Shown piece by piece: positions 12,601 to 41,073 of a DNA stretch of 64,000 bases. Made by a program: the position numbers and the translations under genes. Origin of the DNA: Symsagittifera roscoffensis (lineage: Eukaryota; Xenacoelomorpha; Acoela; Convolutidae); assembly GCF_963678635.1 (NCBI RefSeq), contig NC_087068.1:42929649-42993648 (forward strand), written 5' to 3'. The notes under the pieces were generated by a model. That model was not told where the DNA came from. It did no database searches and worked only from the letters and a program-made list of their open reading frames with translations. Positions within the stretch are counted from its first letter, which is position 1. Each line of letters starts with the position of its first letter.

Positions 12601-14660
12601 ATGGTTCTGATAGATATCCGACTAGAGATTGGAAACTGTTGGGCAATTTTACAGCAAAAAACGAGCGTACGTTGCAGTCGTATACAGTGTCAGACCAAAT
12701 GTATATCAAGTATGTTAAAATTGACTACCTGTCTCATTACGGCAAAGAGCATTATTGTCCTGTTTCGAGTGTAAAAGCCTTTGGGCTCACCATTGAAGTT
12801 GAAGACGATGACCAGTCGATGAATGATAACTCTGATTCTGACAACAACGAGAATGGAAATGCACAAGACGAGACATCCAAAACTGGTAATGGCTGGTCCA
12901 CAGTTACTGATGCAGTAGCAAAGTTAGCAAATAAAATTATAGGAAGCCGAGCGCCCTCAACCGAGGAAAATGTTGCAGCAAACCTTTCAGATATCAAAAT
13001 CGAAAACTTAACGGATCACACAAGAAATACGTCAGTTCAAGACAACGTAGTGTACCCCGAAGCACCGCGACCCAAATCAGAAGCAAATATTTCGAACTTT
13101 GATCCAAAAATTGTACATGGAACTTTCAATTTAGATCCACCTTTCATACAACCATCGGGAACCGAGTTTAAATCGTCAAATTTGATACTTAATGAATTCA
13201 ATTCAAGTCGTTCTGAATATAATTTTTCATTGGCATATCCCGAAAACATTCCTGGAGTTTTCTGTGACGAGGATTTGGAACAATTGTTGAATTGTCCGAC
13301 TTATCATTATATATTCACAATGCTCGGTCTACATTCTACTTGCTGCAGAGCTGTCAATAATAGTTTATTATCAAATATACCGACTACTGAAACAACAGAA
13401 CCGTGTGCCGAAAGTACCTCAGAGCGAATCCTTGAATCGCAAGAAACCGCAACGGTAATACCTGCGGTACAGGAAGTGCATAGTACGAAAAGTGATGAGG
13501 TTAATACTGACGTCAAAAATCAAGACATTATCTCGAATGCGGATGAGTATCATCATAATGGAGGAAACAGTAATAATAATTTCCAGAAAGAGTCACTCAT
13601 AGTACGATTGAGGTAAAAAAAGTTCAAGTTTTCTTTTAGAATCAATTTTTTAATGGTACAAGAAAATCGAATTAGCTAAAAATTTTAATGTTCGTTTGGT
13701 TTATACATGTATGAAACTGGTGCTATGTCCCTGGATGACTTACGAGAACCTTAAAATTGATCACAATGATCAGTTTTGTTTTCTTCCTTGGTTGGTCATA
13801 GTTAAATTTAAATTTATTTTAGGAACAAAGTGAGAGAATTGGAGTTCAACATGACATTAAGCAGCGAATATCTCGAGGAACTATCTCGAAGGTACAAGAA
13901 GCAAATGGACGAAATAACAGCCAAACACAACAGAACTCTGACAGCTCTCATTTCAACTAACAAAGAAGCAGCATCACGTGACGAAAAACACTCGCAGATT
14001 ATTCTAGAATTAGAATCTGACGTCACCAGATTGACTGTCCGCATTTCTCAGTTAGAGGAAGCGATGGTGAATATGACAGATAGTTTAATGTCGAGACATG
14101 TAATGTTTATATCAGTAGAGTTTTTTCTTTTTGGTGTTCTCGTGTTGTTTTACATGTTTTGGTCGTGTCGGTCGAGTTCGACTATAAATCAATCTTCGCT
14201 GGCCGATGAAAATCGTAGAAAGTCTGACGACTCATGTGATCGCGTGAGGTCGAATTCGGAAACAATTGTTGCTGGAAGTTATCCGGAATCTCCATTCGCC
14301 AGGCGCAGTTACACGGAACTTGCGCAATCGATTGAAGACCTAATGGTTCCTCAAGCGACTCCGTTCCGAAAGAAGATCTCGCCGCTGCCCAAGCAAAAAC
14401 AGACGAACTATTTGAACGATAAGCAGTCATCGGCTGCATTGGTGGGTGCAGCAACGAAGAAGAAAAAGGCGAAGAAACGCCACAGCGTGAACCTTTTCGA
14501 CGATCGTGAAACGAATTCTTGTTCATCAATCAGTTCAGTTGCTAGTAGTAGCAGAATGGCAAATAATAACTCATCTTATCAAGGGGCTTGTAATCAGAAC
14601 AGAAACGCCAAAAGAGCTGCCAACAGTTTATGGGCTGGAAAAGCACTGTCAGTAATTTGA
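9636..14660 (+). CDS. SUCO-like: SUN-domain ER/nuclear-envelope protein, SUCO/osteopotentia (Slp1) homologue
   Basis: Three exons, 9636-10913, 12312-13612 and 13823-14660, with phases 0 and 2 closing exactly, give 1138 residues. SUCO/Opt (yeast Slp1) is an ER membrane glycoprotein that supports folding and secretion of ER cargo. In mouse it is needed for collagen export by osteoblasts. Seen here: a membrane segment at ~84-106; a very acidic Glu/Asp/Ser/Asn-rich luminal linker; the SUN domain at ~450-590, with FVIELCEP, FELFSS, SDRYPT, QMYIKYVKI and SHYGKEHYCP blocks; a coiled coil (YLEELSRRYKKQM) at ~870-950; a second membrane segment at ~953-973; then a basic Ser-rich tail. The order matches animal SUCO. 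The start is the first ATG of exon 1; an additional upstream exon cannot be excluded. The reading frame of exon 1 runs on past the donor (GGG/GTAAAT) at 10914, so length alone would misplace the exon end. Confidence 0.9.
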
Positions 14661-14836
14661 AGAAAAATAGTATAGATTATTATTATTTTACCAGATAAAC
14701 TTTTATCGACTACGTGGGTGCTAGCGTTTAAATTTTGTTTTATCTGTTTGTTTGGTCTTTGTTGATGTTCAAATACTTGTTCTAACCAAGAGTCATAATT
14801 TGTCAATTAATCTTCACCTCAATTCATATCCCGTAT

Positions 14837-14842
14837 AATAAA
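14837..14842 (+). terminator. Poly(A) signal of the SUCO-like gene
   Basis: A canonical AATAAA lies about 180 bases after the stop codon at 14660. It is the first such signal downstream. Confidence 0.6.
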
Positions 14843-15094
14843 TTTCATTGCAATATTTTCATTAAACTAGGCTGTATAAGGTTACACAACTGAATTGAAA
14901 TCAATCGAAATTCACTAGTTCATCAATTTATTTTTTTTTGGTGCGTGTGACATGCCTAAAAATATTGGTTACACTGCTAATGATAGTATCGAATTACATT
15001 TATAGATGCTGGCACTCTCGGAAGTCACTCCCAGGCGTTGTTTCAATAGATGAGCTTTTCGCGCGCGAATTTAGGTCGTGATTCGAATGCCATT

Positions 15095-15260
15095 GAAAAT
15101 TTTCCAAAAATTTTTTCCGGTGTCTAGAAAAACCGGTTTGAAATGTTTGATTTTCGTCTTATTTTGAGCGAAATAAGCGAGCGAGCTGGCGTACGATAGC
15201 TTATTTTAAGCCGTGAAATCATAGGTTTAATCGAGTGAGGTTGCGAAGTTTTTAGCTCCA
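15095..15260. mobile_element. TIR-element family fragment
   Basis: It carries the family hallmark GAAAAACCGGTTTGAAA followed by TTTTCGTCTTATTTTGAGC and GAGCGAGC, then a 'cttattttaagcc' block. The same order is seen at 38090, 42965, 43505, 46755 and 49210. Confidence 0.6.
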
Positions 15261-15539
15261 TTTATGGAATCAATAATCAATCAATCTATTATTTAATTGG
15301 CGTTTCACGTGACACATGTTTAAGAAGTCCCTATGTTGACGTGTTTAAGAAGTCCCTATTTTTGCATGTTTAAGCTTTTCCAACGTATTATTTTTTGCAT
15401 TATTAACGAAAATGTTTTTGCACGTTTAAGCTATACCGTACGTTAATATGCTTAAGAAGTTTCATTTGGCTCATGTTCAAGTCTGTTGGTCTGTTAAGAG
15501 GCCAAAAAATTGCAAGATTTGAAAATTTAATATTTACAT

Positions 15540-17900
15540 ACGTTCTATACATTCCTATATAGCGGGGTGCTGTTAAATACATTTAGAGGTAGCAAATCTG
15601 GCGTTCAAGTATGACTGCTCAAATCCTTATATTGTTCGAGATATGGCGCTTTTATGATTTTTTAATTTTCTTCAGAAAACCTAGAAAGAAAAAACTCAAC
15701 CGAACTTGATTTTCTCAACCCTATAGTGGGGTGCTATAAGGGTGTATTAGGAGGTTGCAAAGCTGGTGTCCAAGTATGACTGCTCAAATCCTTTTGTTTT
15801 TCGAGATATGGCGTTTTTGTTTTTTTTTAGTTTTTTTTTCTTCAAAAAACTTAGATATTAAAAAACTAACCGAACTTGAATTTCTCAACCCTATAGTGAG
15901 GTACGGTCAGGGTATATTCAGGAGTTGCAAATCTGGAGTCCAAGTGTGACTGCTCAAATTCTTTTGGTTTTCGAGAAATTGCGTTTTTTATGATTTTTTT
16001 CATGTTTTTTTTTCAAAAAAATTTAGGTAAAAAAAATTAGATACAAAAAACTAACGAAACTTGAATTTCTCAACCCTATAGCGGGGTACGGTCAGGGTAT
16101 ATTCAGGAGTTGCAAATCTGGCGTCCAAGTGTGACTGCTCAAATTCTTTTGGTTTTCGAGAAATTGCGTTTTTTATGATTTTTTCATGTTTTTTTTTCAA
16201 AAAAAATTAGGTAAAAAAAAATTAGATACCAAAAACTAACGAAACTTGAATTTCTCAACCCTATAGCGGGGTGCGGTCAGGGTATATTCAAGAGTTGCAA
16301 ATCTGGCGTCCAAGTGTGACTGCTCAAATTCTTTTGGTTTTCGAGAAATTGCGTTTTTTGGATTTTTTAATTATTTTTTTCAAAAATAAAAAATTAAGCG
16401 AACATCATTTTCTCAACCCTATAGTGGGGTGCCGTCAGGGTAAAATCAGGTGTGGCAAATCTGGAGTCCAAGTATGACTGCTCAAATCCTTTTGGTTTTC
16501 GAGATATGGCGTTTTGTCTGATTTTTTCATATTTTTTTTTTTTTAATTAAGATATAAAAAAAAATTATATACAAAAAAACTAACCGAACTTGAATTTATC
16601 AACCCTATAGTGGAATACTGTCAGAGTTTAGTCAGGAGTTGCAAATCTGGCGTTCAATTGTGACTGCTCAAATTCTTTGGTTTTCGAGAAATTGCGTTTT
16701 TTATGATTTTTTCATTTTTTTTTGCAAAAAAGTTAGATGTAAAAATAATTAACCGAACTTCAATTCCTCAACCCTATAGTGGGGTGCTATCAGGGTACAT
16801 TTAGGGGTTGCAAATCTGGCGTAAAAATCATGGCTGCTCAAATCCTTTTGGTTTTCGAGAAATTGCGTTTTTTATGATTTTTTCATTTTTTTTCAAAAAA
16901 AACTTAGATAGAAAAAAAAATTAACCGAACTTCAATTTCTCAACCCTATAGTGGGGTGCTGTAAGGGTTGCAAATCTGTATGAGTCCAAGTATGACTGCT
17001 CAAATTTTTTTTTGGTTTTCGAGAAATGGCGTTTTTTATGATTTTTCATGTTTTTTTTTTTCAAAAAAGTTAGATATAAAAAAAACTAGATAAAAAACAC
17101 TCCGAACTTCAATTTCTCAACCTTATAGTGGGTTGCTGTCAGGATAAATTCGGGTGTGGCAAATCTGGAGTCCAAGTATGACTGCTCAAATCTTTTTTTT
17201 TGAGAATTTGCGTTTTTATGATTTTTTCATTTTTTTTTTCAAAAAAATTAGATATAAAAACTGAACGAACTTGAATTTCTCAACCGTATAGTGGGTTGTT
17301 ATCAGGGTACATTCAGGGTTTGAAAATCTGGAGTCGAAGTATAACTGCCCAAATCCTTTTGGTTTTCGAGACATGGCGTTTTTTATGATTTTTTTCATTT
17401 TTTTTGTCAAAAAATTAAGATATAAAAAAATCCTACCGATTTTGAATTTCTCAACACTATAGTGGGGTTTTGTCAGGGTTCATTTAGGGATTGCAAATCT
17501 GGCGTCCAAGTATGACTGCTCAAGTCCTTTTGGTTTTCGAGAAATTGCGTTTTTCATGATTTTTTCTTTTTTTTTTCAAAAAACCTAGATGTAAAAAAAA
17601 ATTAACCAACTTCAATTTCTCAACCCAATAGTGGGGTGCTGTCAGGGTACATTCAGGCGTTGCAAATCTGGAGTCCAAGTATGACTGCTCAAATCTTTTT
17701 GGTTTTCGAGATATGGCGTTTTTTATGATTTTTTCCAGTTTTTTTTTTTCAAAAAAGTTTAGATACTAAAAATCTTAGATGTAAAAAAAATTAACCGAAC
17801 TTCAATTTCTCAACCGTGTAGTGAGGTGCTGTCAGGGTACATTCAGGGGTTGCGAAACTGGAGTCCAAGTGTGACTGCTCAAATCATTTTAATTTTCTAG
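15540..17900. repeat. Satellite array, ~14 copies of a ~174-bp unit
   Basis: The phrase 'ttgcaaatctggcgtccaag' or a close variant recurs at about 15594, 15758, 15928, 16113, 16297, 16455, 16641, 16810, 16971, 17160, 17324, 17493, 17662 and 17851. Mean spacing is 173-174 bp, range ~158-190. Each unit also holds 'ctcaaccctatagtggggtg', 'gactgctcaaat', 'ttttggttttcgaga' and variable T- and A-runs that account for most of the length changes. The array lies between the SUCO-like gene and the SINE at 18194. Short open frames inside it are products of the repeat and not genes. Confidence 0.9.
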
Positions 17901-17984
17901 ATTTTTGGTTTGTCTGTTTTCTGAAGTCTTGGTTTTGTAGCACCGGAGTTGCGATTGACGCGCTAGTTCAAAAAAACTGCTCAT

Positions 17985-18150
17985 TTTACTATTACTGTAG
18001 AATATGCCTAAGTTCTAGTTTTTCATTCAGATCCTTTTATCACACCACGCCGAACAAACGAAATAAGTTTGAAAAAAAATGCATTCTGGGCTACTTGTTC
18101 AGTAACCGGCTATCCTTGTTACATTTGCGAAAGCAATTTTCTGATAAATT
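17985..18150. mobile_element. TIR-element family fragment
   Basis: The internal block of the family is present: 'actgtagaatatgcctaagttctag', a 'tatcacaccacgcc' box, then 'cattctgggctacttg...cagtaaccggctatccttg'. The order is the same as at 43740-43885. Confidence 0.6.
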
Positions 18151-18193
18151 TTCCACTAGCTTCATTATTGAATTTTAACAACTTCCAGGTTCC

Positions 18194-18480
18194 TTCACGC
18201 ATGGCCTAGAGGTAAAGACCTTGCATTTGATCCCTAAGGCCGGGGGTTTGAAAATCGGCAGCATCTTTTTTTTTAACAAAGTGTGCAATTGAAATTTTTT
18301 TCGGTAAACAATGATTTGTCGGACTTTGGTTTGTCTGCTCAAGTTTTGTCAGTTTAGTTGACACATTAAGGGTTTTTCTTGTGTAGGTAGTATCATGGTA
18401 GTTGTAAGTGTTTTTCTTTGTAATTTCAGGGTACTTGAAACTTCCAAAAGTTCATGAAATCAATTTTCGTGGGGGGAAAC
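18194..18480 (+). mobile_element. tRNA-derived SINE-like copy
   Basis: The head (18197-18272) has an A box (TGGCCTAGAGG) and a degenerate B box (GGGTTTGAAAATC) at tRNA spacing, followed by a T-run. It is then joined to a body starting 'gtcggactttggtttgtctgctcaag', which recurs at 26330 and 37400. This is a pseudo-tRNA and not a functional tRNA gene, because the T-loop is mutated and the arms pair poorly. Confidence 0.6.
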
Positions 18481-20440
18481 TCGTTTCATAAAATCAAAGT
18501 CTGAGGGTTATTTGACCTATATTTGTGATATTTTGTTTCCTTTTTCTCGAGAACTAACCTCCCATATCTGTTATTGTGGGTTCAATGGAAATAAGGGGCA
18601 ATGGGAGCCGTACCTGTATTAGCGGCCACTCACAATTTTTTGCTCAAAATTTCATTGCTCTGAGATGAGTCAAGTATTTGACCGCTGTTTAAATTTTGAC
18701 CGCTGTTTACCTCACATATCTGAGATTTCTGATTCAACCCAAAGAACGGGTTGCGGAACCTTTGCATCCTCGAATCCGCCCAATTTCTTTACTCAAAAGT
18801 TTATGGCCCTCGGAAATATCAAAATTTTGATGTTTTGACCGGTTTTTGAAATTTTTCGAGGATCTTCTCAAATTTGAATTTACAGTTTGCGTGATGCTCT
18901 TCTGCTCGGAAACTTTTTGAGTTTCGGAAAGTGATGCTCGGAAACTTTTTGAGTTTCGGAAAGTCAAGGTTTTGAACTTTTGACCATTTCTAGATACTTT
19001 TTGATTTTTCTGAAAAACTACCCTATCTGAGATTAAAAAAAACAATAGAAAAAACCGGTTGCGAGAGTTTTTGCTGAAGCAGCGGCAACTCCTGACTTTT
19101 GTTGAAATTTTGGTTTTTTTTTTGAAGTTTTGGATTTATAAAGCAAGTGAATTAAGAAACATACTGCAGGCTATGGATTCATCGCGTTCGACAGTTAAAA
19201 CATTGACTCAAACTGAATTTTGGCACTGGCAATCAATATTTCTTCGCCCAAATTACGTTCACATTGTAATGATCGATAACGATATCTGGTTAAGAGGAAT
19301 CTTGACAGAAACATTGCATGTGACACTCGGTTCAAAATCTTAGAAGCACGGATTTGCTCCAACTCATGATGATCAATGATTTAACTCGCTAGAGAATATG
19401 AACTCATTTCTGGTTTAGGTATAAAACTCATGAAAGTTCAAATATCGATTGACTTGATTCAAAAGTTTGAACTTTAATGTATGTTTGAAATCATTTGAGT
19501 TACACATTGTAAATATTCATTATGTTTCGAAGGTTTTAAGCCTCCTTATTGGCTTCTGAAAAAACGATGACAAGTGTGCATGACTGGCATAAATCTTGAA
19601 TAGCATAAAAATCATTCACATTTTTATCGACTATCATAAAAATCAAACACGCGCGGCATTAACCAGTCAGTAAAGACGGCTTAACTCGTTGCGCGTACAC
19701 GGTGCAAATGTGCTGTAATTCGCGAGAATTAATAATTGCCGCTATATTCAAGTTGCCAAATATTTGATGCAGATCTGCGTTCAGATATAAATTTCTCGAA
19801 ATGCATTTATTTCACTGAAAAACAACTCTTATGCACTATTGAAGTTGTTTTCTGTGAGATAAATTTCGTAAAAACATTTGAGAAATCGTCATCTATTCTG
19901 TATTACACAACTAACGCTTGCAGTTGATTCGTTGTTTACCCTTGCGATTAGCAATGGTGTTGCTACAGGGCAATAGACTATTTCCCCCTTGAAAATTTTC
20001 TTCACAGGATGACTCAACTTTGTAGTCATCTCCAACTCGGTAATTTTGTTTCTTTCTGACAAATTTTGAGCGTGTCTGCATTTGAAATGCCCGTTTTATT
20101 CGAAATTTTTGTTGGTTTTCTGTTTTTCCTTCATTTCTTTTAAAAGCTTTCCGGCTTATTTTATATCGGCTCAGCTGCCTCATTTTGAGTCGTTTGATGA
20201 GCAAAAAAAGGTTGTTATCTAAATGTTTTAAGGGGAAACATAACCACTTTTTTTTAGGGTTTTTAGGTTTCATGAAAAAAAAAAATTTCTGCTCAATAGT
20301 TGGCGGCCTAGTAACTGCTTTCTAAGTTTGATTCCTTGCTCAGTTAGCATTCATTGACTTATATGGCGTGTTTTTAAGAAAGAAATTTTTTTACAAGAGA
20401 CAAAGTTCTGAAATGCAAGCTTTGCATTGAATGCAAGCTT
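18480..20440. other. Intergenic, degenerate repeats, no gene seen
   Basis: It holds degenerate copies of an 'accatatctgagatt...' motif also seen near 35530-35880, and a 32-bp direct duplication (CTCGGAAACTTTTTGAGTTT core) at 18902-18965. Short frames near 18734, 19059, 19736 and 19911 have no coding character. Confidence 0.5.
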
Positions 20441-20449
20441 TATATTGTT

Positions 20450-20995
20450 GTTGTTGTGAAGGCCCTCACAGCCTATGGGTGTTTTCTGTGGCTTTTTCGG
20501 GGTCTGTCCGAAGGGTTTCATGATAATTTCCGAGGCAAGACATCGTGGGATGAACTGTCCCTGTCTTGTTTTGACAAATGTGGCATTTGTCTGTGTCGGA
20601 TGTTTGATGCGAATTTACTGTAAAAACCGCTTCTTAGTTGCGCAAGTCTTACTTGTTCTTCCCCTTTCAAGTTTCACTCGAGTTGCTCTCTTTTTTTGTT
20701 TCAATGGTGGTGAGTCGTTCAGCACTCGATTAGAGGCGAGATTTTGAATGGCTTTGATGACATAAGCAGTGTTTAGCTCTTTGTTAGTTGTTAAGTCTTC
20801 TTCGATGTTTAGTTGAACAGTTAAGTGGTTGTTGAGGGATAAAATCATTTTCCTGTCGTCAGGTTTCTGTCAGAATACTAATTCGTGGCATGGATGATTG
20901 GTTTTTCGTTCGGCGTTTCCCGCCTCAGATGATCTACTGCGGAAATACGTAGGCATCCGGCGGCTATGCGCAGGGCAGCGAGCGTTATCACTTCG
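20450..20995 (-). pseudogene. C-terminal remnant of a non-LTR retrotransposon ORF2
   Basis: Read on the - strand from about 20995, the broken frames give a 'RIAAGCLRISAVDHLRRET' block, then 'NRVLNDSPP', and then a 'CHIC' zinc-binding-like knot. These are the order and spacing typical of the region after the reverse transcriptase domain in Jockey/RTE-type LINEs. Stops and frameshifts separate the blocks. It ends near an AAC-type tail at ~20450. No reverse transcriptase core is present, so it is a 5'-truncated dead copy. The call rests on motif resemblance alone. Confidence 0.5.
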
Positions 20996-20999
20996 TTTA

Positions 21000-23990
21000 A
21001 GAAGCATTTTCAAACCTTAACAAAAACGTTTCCAGATAAACAGCTTGATTACACAATTGTTACATTATTTGAGTTGACATTTTCAATTTAAAAAATATAT
21101 CAAATTTAGCTACTGCATGCTTTTAGTGGTAAATACTGGTTGCCTTGACAGCGTTATCTTGCTTTATTTTTGATGGTTTCTGATAAATTGATTTCCGGGT
21201 TTTTCCGTTTAATTTTTTTTTCGGCTAGTCGCCTCATATTGCCTTATTTGACGGGCTAAAAGTTTCTGCATGTCTGTTGTAACGGGACTTAAAATGGTAG
21301 TGTTGAAATTTTTCACTGCAAAAATTTTTCCTCGTCGACTTAAGTATTGTTGACTTGGTTACGGCTGCATTCATTTTGTTGCGTTGCTAGTGCGTCAACG
21401 AAAATCGTCTTCATTGTAAGTTTTCCTCAAGATGCACTTCATTTAATGCAGCTCGGTCAGCTTGTTTTCAGAAACTTTTGTTTCATCGCTTTTTTACAAC
21501 GATTATTTGAGCTCCAGGCTTTCATCTTAATTATGTCGACTTGTTGTGTGGTAGTTCAAGTGACGCGAAGGTCCTTTTCGCCTCTGTTGCATACAAATGT
21601 CTTGCTGCGAGTTTTTGGAAGTTTAGATATCTGTTACGTTACTGCTTTCTATCTACTGCTGACAATTTTCGCTGTCTTAAACTAAAAACCAACATGTCAG
21701 TTCGCCAGCAATGATTGAAATATGGTTATGTTTTTAAAATAAGGAATCATAACTTCGTTTTAGCTTTTTGCCAAGTTGTCTGCGCAATTGGTGTTTTATT
21801 AAACTCATGTTTCAAAATTCCTATGTTTCATGTTTAAAACATACTAATTTGATGATATATTTATGTGGATCAACGTTTTATTCATTATTTGTACAACTAA
21901 TATCAAGTTTTACCGGGTCGGATGTTTATAATTAACTTTTTGTAAACTAATTGAGGCATGATAGTTGGTAATTTTTTTTCAAATTGACGGGTACTGCAAA
22001 TGCGTCATAATTGGCGTGCGTCACTTAATAAATTTCGACTTCAGGTTTTAGTCATTCAGTTTTTCCCAGTAGCATTATCGGTCATATGTTTGGTTTTTTC
22101 GAGTTCAAAAAACAAGCAACGCTTCTAGTATAAAATCATAACTGACTTTCAACCAAAGTCGCAGTTTTCGGAATTGATGTTTGGATTTTCTACGCTTTCT
22201 TGTTATCCTGTTTGTTGTTATTTAAAGTGCTTTGTATTTTTTCCTGTTCTCTATTTTTGAGAAGCGTGTAGGTTAATTTTTGGCTTGAACTTCAAATAAT
22301 TGAAAAATTGTTGTTGGCTCATTCTTAAGAGTTGATAAACTTGCTGACGACTTTTCGAAAGGTCTCGGAGAATTTCGTTCATTTCTTTTTCAGGAAAATG
22401 GTTCACGCGCATTTGAGTTTTTACTGTGCGACTTTTGACTTCTTTTTAAATTAAGTTCGTTTTTTTTTTGTTTAAGAAAGGCAAAATCCCTTATCGAACA
22501 GAATAAGTGGAAATTTTACGGCAAAATGATCGACTTCTATTTTCGAAAGTTAGTTTTTATTTTCAGGTTACCCTGCGGAATGAAAAAATTTGCTTATCAA
22601 TCCAGTTTTATCAAATTTTTTGATAACCTTTACTTTCAAAAATCAATATATATTGATTGTTGAAATTAAATGGTTATCAAACAAGTCAGCTATTTTCACT
22701 GGCGAGTGCACGTTATTTGTAATCACCGGAACAAAAGCCTTTTCCCGTAAACATTTTTTACAGGTCCATAAAACGTGTACCTTGCTAAAATTATGAAACC
22801 TCAAAAACTTCCAAGCCCTTTTTTGGTCCAGAAGAAACGTGCGTGCCTGGAAATCCCAAGATCTGTTTTTTTTTTTCGAAATATCTTGAACTGAATTTTT
22901 TTCTGGGTAAACTAAAAGTGTAGACTATCGTTTTTTTAATAATGGTTTCGGCGTATTTTATATCGGCTAAGTTGACGTGTAAACGGTAAAAATTTCTTTT
23001 TGTGCGTTTTTTTTTGCCTCGGTGGACGCAACAACTTCTAGCCACAAGTTTTTTGGCTCAGCGGACGTCTGCACCCTTTTCGGCTCAGCGGATGTCTACC
23101 CAAGTGGTTATGTAACACTGGACGTTTTTTTCTTAAGTAAATTTTTTTCACTTAGTTTTTTTTGCGACCTATTGGCTTCCTTCTCCGCTATATCCGCTAG
23201 GATTCAATGCTATGTATGTGATGTCTCATAAAGTTTGCCAATATCTGATTCGCCGTTGTATTCAACTATAGGTTCCACTCTTTCTTACTGTAAGAGTCTA
23301 AGCGTTTTTGATTTCGAGAAAAGACTGATTTGTTTTCAAGCCATTTCTATGGATACTACAATAAAAAACCTTTTTCATGAACTATATTATAAACTTTTAT
23401 TGCATGAAAAGTGTGGAATTTATAGCAGTTTTTCACATTTCTTTTTTTTACTGCTTTTCGAAGGTGGGAAGAATTATGGCTTAGGGTCTGTTTTCTTAAC
23501 CCTTTTTTGAAAAACTCAAAGATAGCTCGTTTGGTGTTAATTTTGGTATCATATTAACAGCCGTGATTCGTAATTAAAATAGCATTTTTTCATTGTTGAT
23601 AAAACTGGTCTGATTTTTCCCCCGTTCTTTAGTCTTAATTTGATTGGCCGATAAGAACTTGATTAGAGGCTGACCTCCACGCTTCTTCACTCTACTACAA
23701 TTTTAATGTAAATTTAGCTGCTTATTACCTGTCAGGTGTACTTTTTTTATCTAGAACAATCGCTTTTTCTATAAACTAAATTAACAGGAAATTTCAGTCA
23801 GAAAAAATGAAAATGAAAGGTGATTGTTTAATTATTTTTGGCTTTGTTCTTCAATCAGAGTAGTCGGAGTAATCAAGGCTTTTTGCACCGCATATCGTTG
23901 TTGAATTTTGGAAATGGTAATTTGTCTTAGGCCTTATTTGATATTGAGGCCTGGATGTTAAGTGTAATCCTTGCAACTAATTATCGTTGA
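21000..23990. other. Repeat-rich intergenic DNA upstream of CCDC87, no gene seen
   Basis: The stretch contains partial copies of the SINE-body family ('ggctcagcggacgtctg' duplicated at 23054-23100; a 'gcgaaggtccttttcgcctctg' tail near 21563) and long T-runs. The 60-110-codon frames here are T-rich noise. The CCDC87 5' UTR exon and promoter must lie somewhere in or before it, but I cannot place them. Confidence 0.5.
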
Positions 23991-24007
23991 TTTTCAGATG
24001 TGAATTG

Positions 24008-40919
<16,912 letters not shown>

Positions 40920-40965
40920 TCAAAATTAGAGTAGCTGGACAAAATCTTATTTCTGTAAAGTTGTA

Positions 40966-40976
40966 AATAAAATAAA
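40966..40976 (+). terminator. Poly(A) signal of CCDC87
   Basis: Two overlapping AATAAA hexamers lie 47-57 bases after the CCDC87 stop. They face the Rab signal at 41000-41005 on the other strand. Confidence 0.7.
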
Positions 40977-40999
40977 GTGTAAAAAGATGTACGTTTATG

Positions 41000-41005
41000 T
41001 TTATT
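41000..41005 (-). terminator. Poly(A) signal of the Rab gene
   Basis: AATAAA on the - strand, about 70 bases past the Rab stop codon at 41074-41076. Cleavage 15-25 bases further would place the Rab 3' end at or inside the CCDC87 3' UTR end. Confidence 0.55.
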
Positions 41006-41073
41006 ATTTTAGCGAGTTCGACTAATTCGAAGTTTCACAATAAATTTTTACAACAAAACTAAAAGATCACCGA

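Noticed and set aside
15540-17900. CRISPR-like regular repeat array
   Set aside because: Units are ~174 bp and continuous without unique spacers, in an intron-bearing animal-type genome. It is a satellite.
18197-18272. Functional tRNA gene
   Set aside because: The B box is mutated, arm pairing is weak and it is joined to a repeated body.
20475-20747. + strand Cys/Phe-rich frame of 90 codons
   Set aside because: The opposite strand shows LINE C-terminal motifs, so this is the antisense of a dead retrotransposon.
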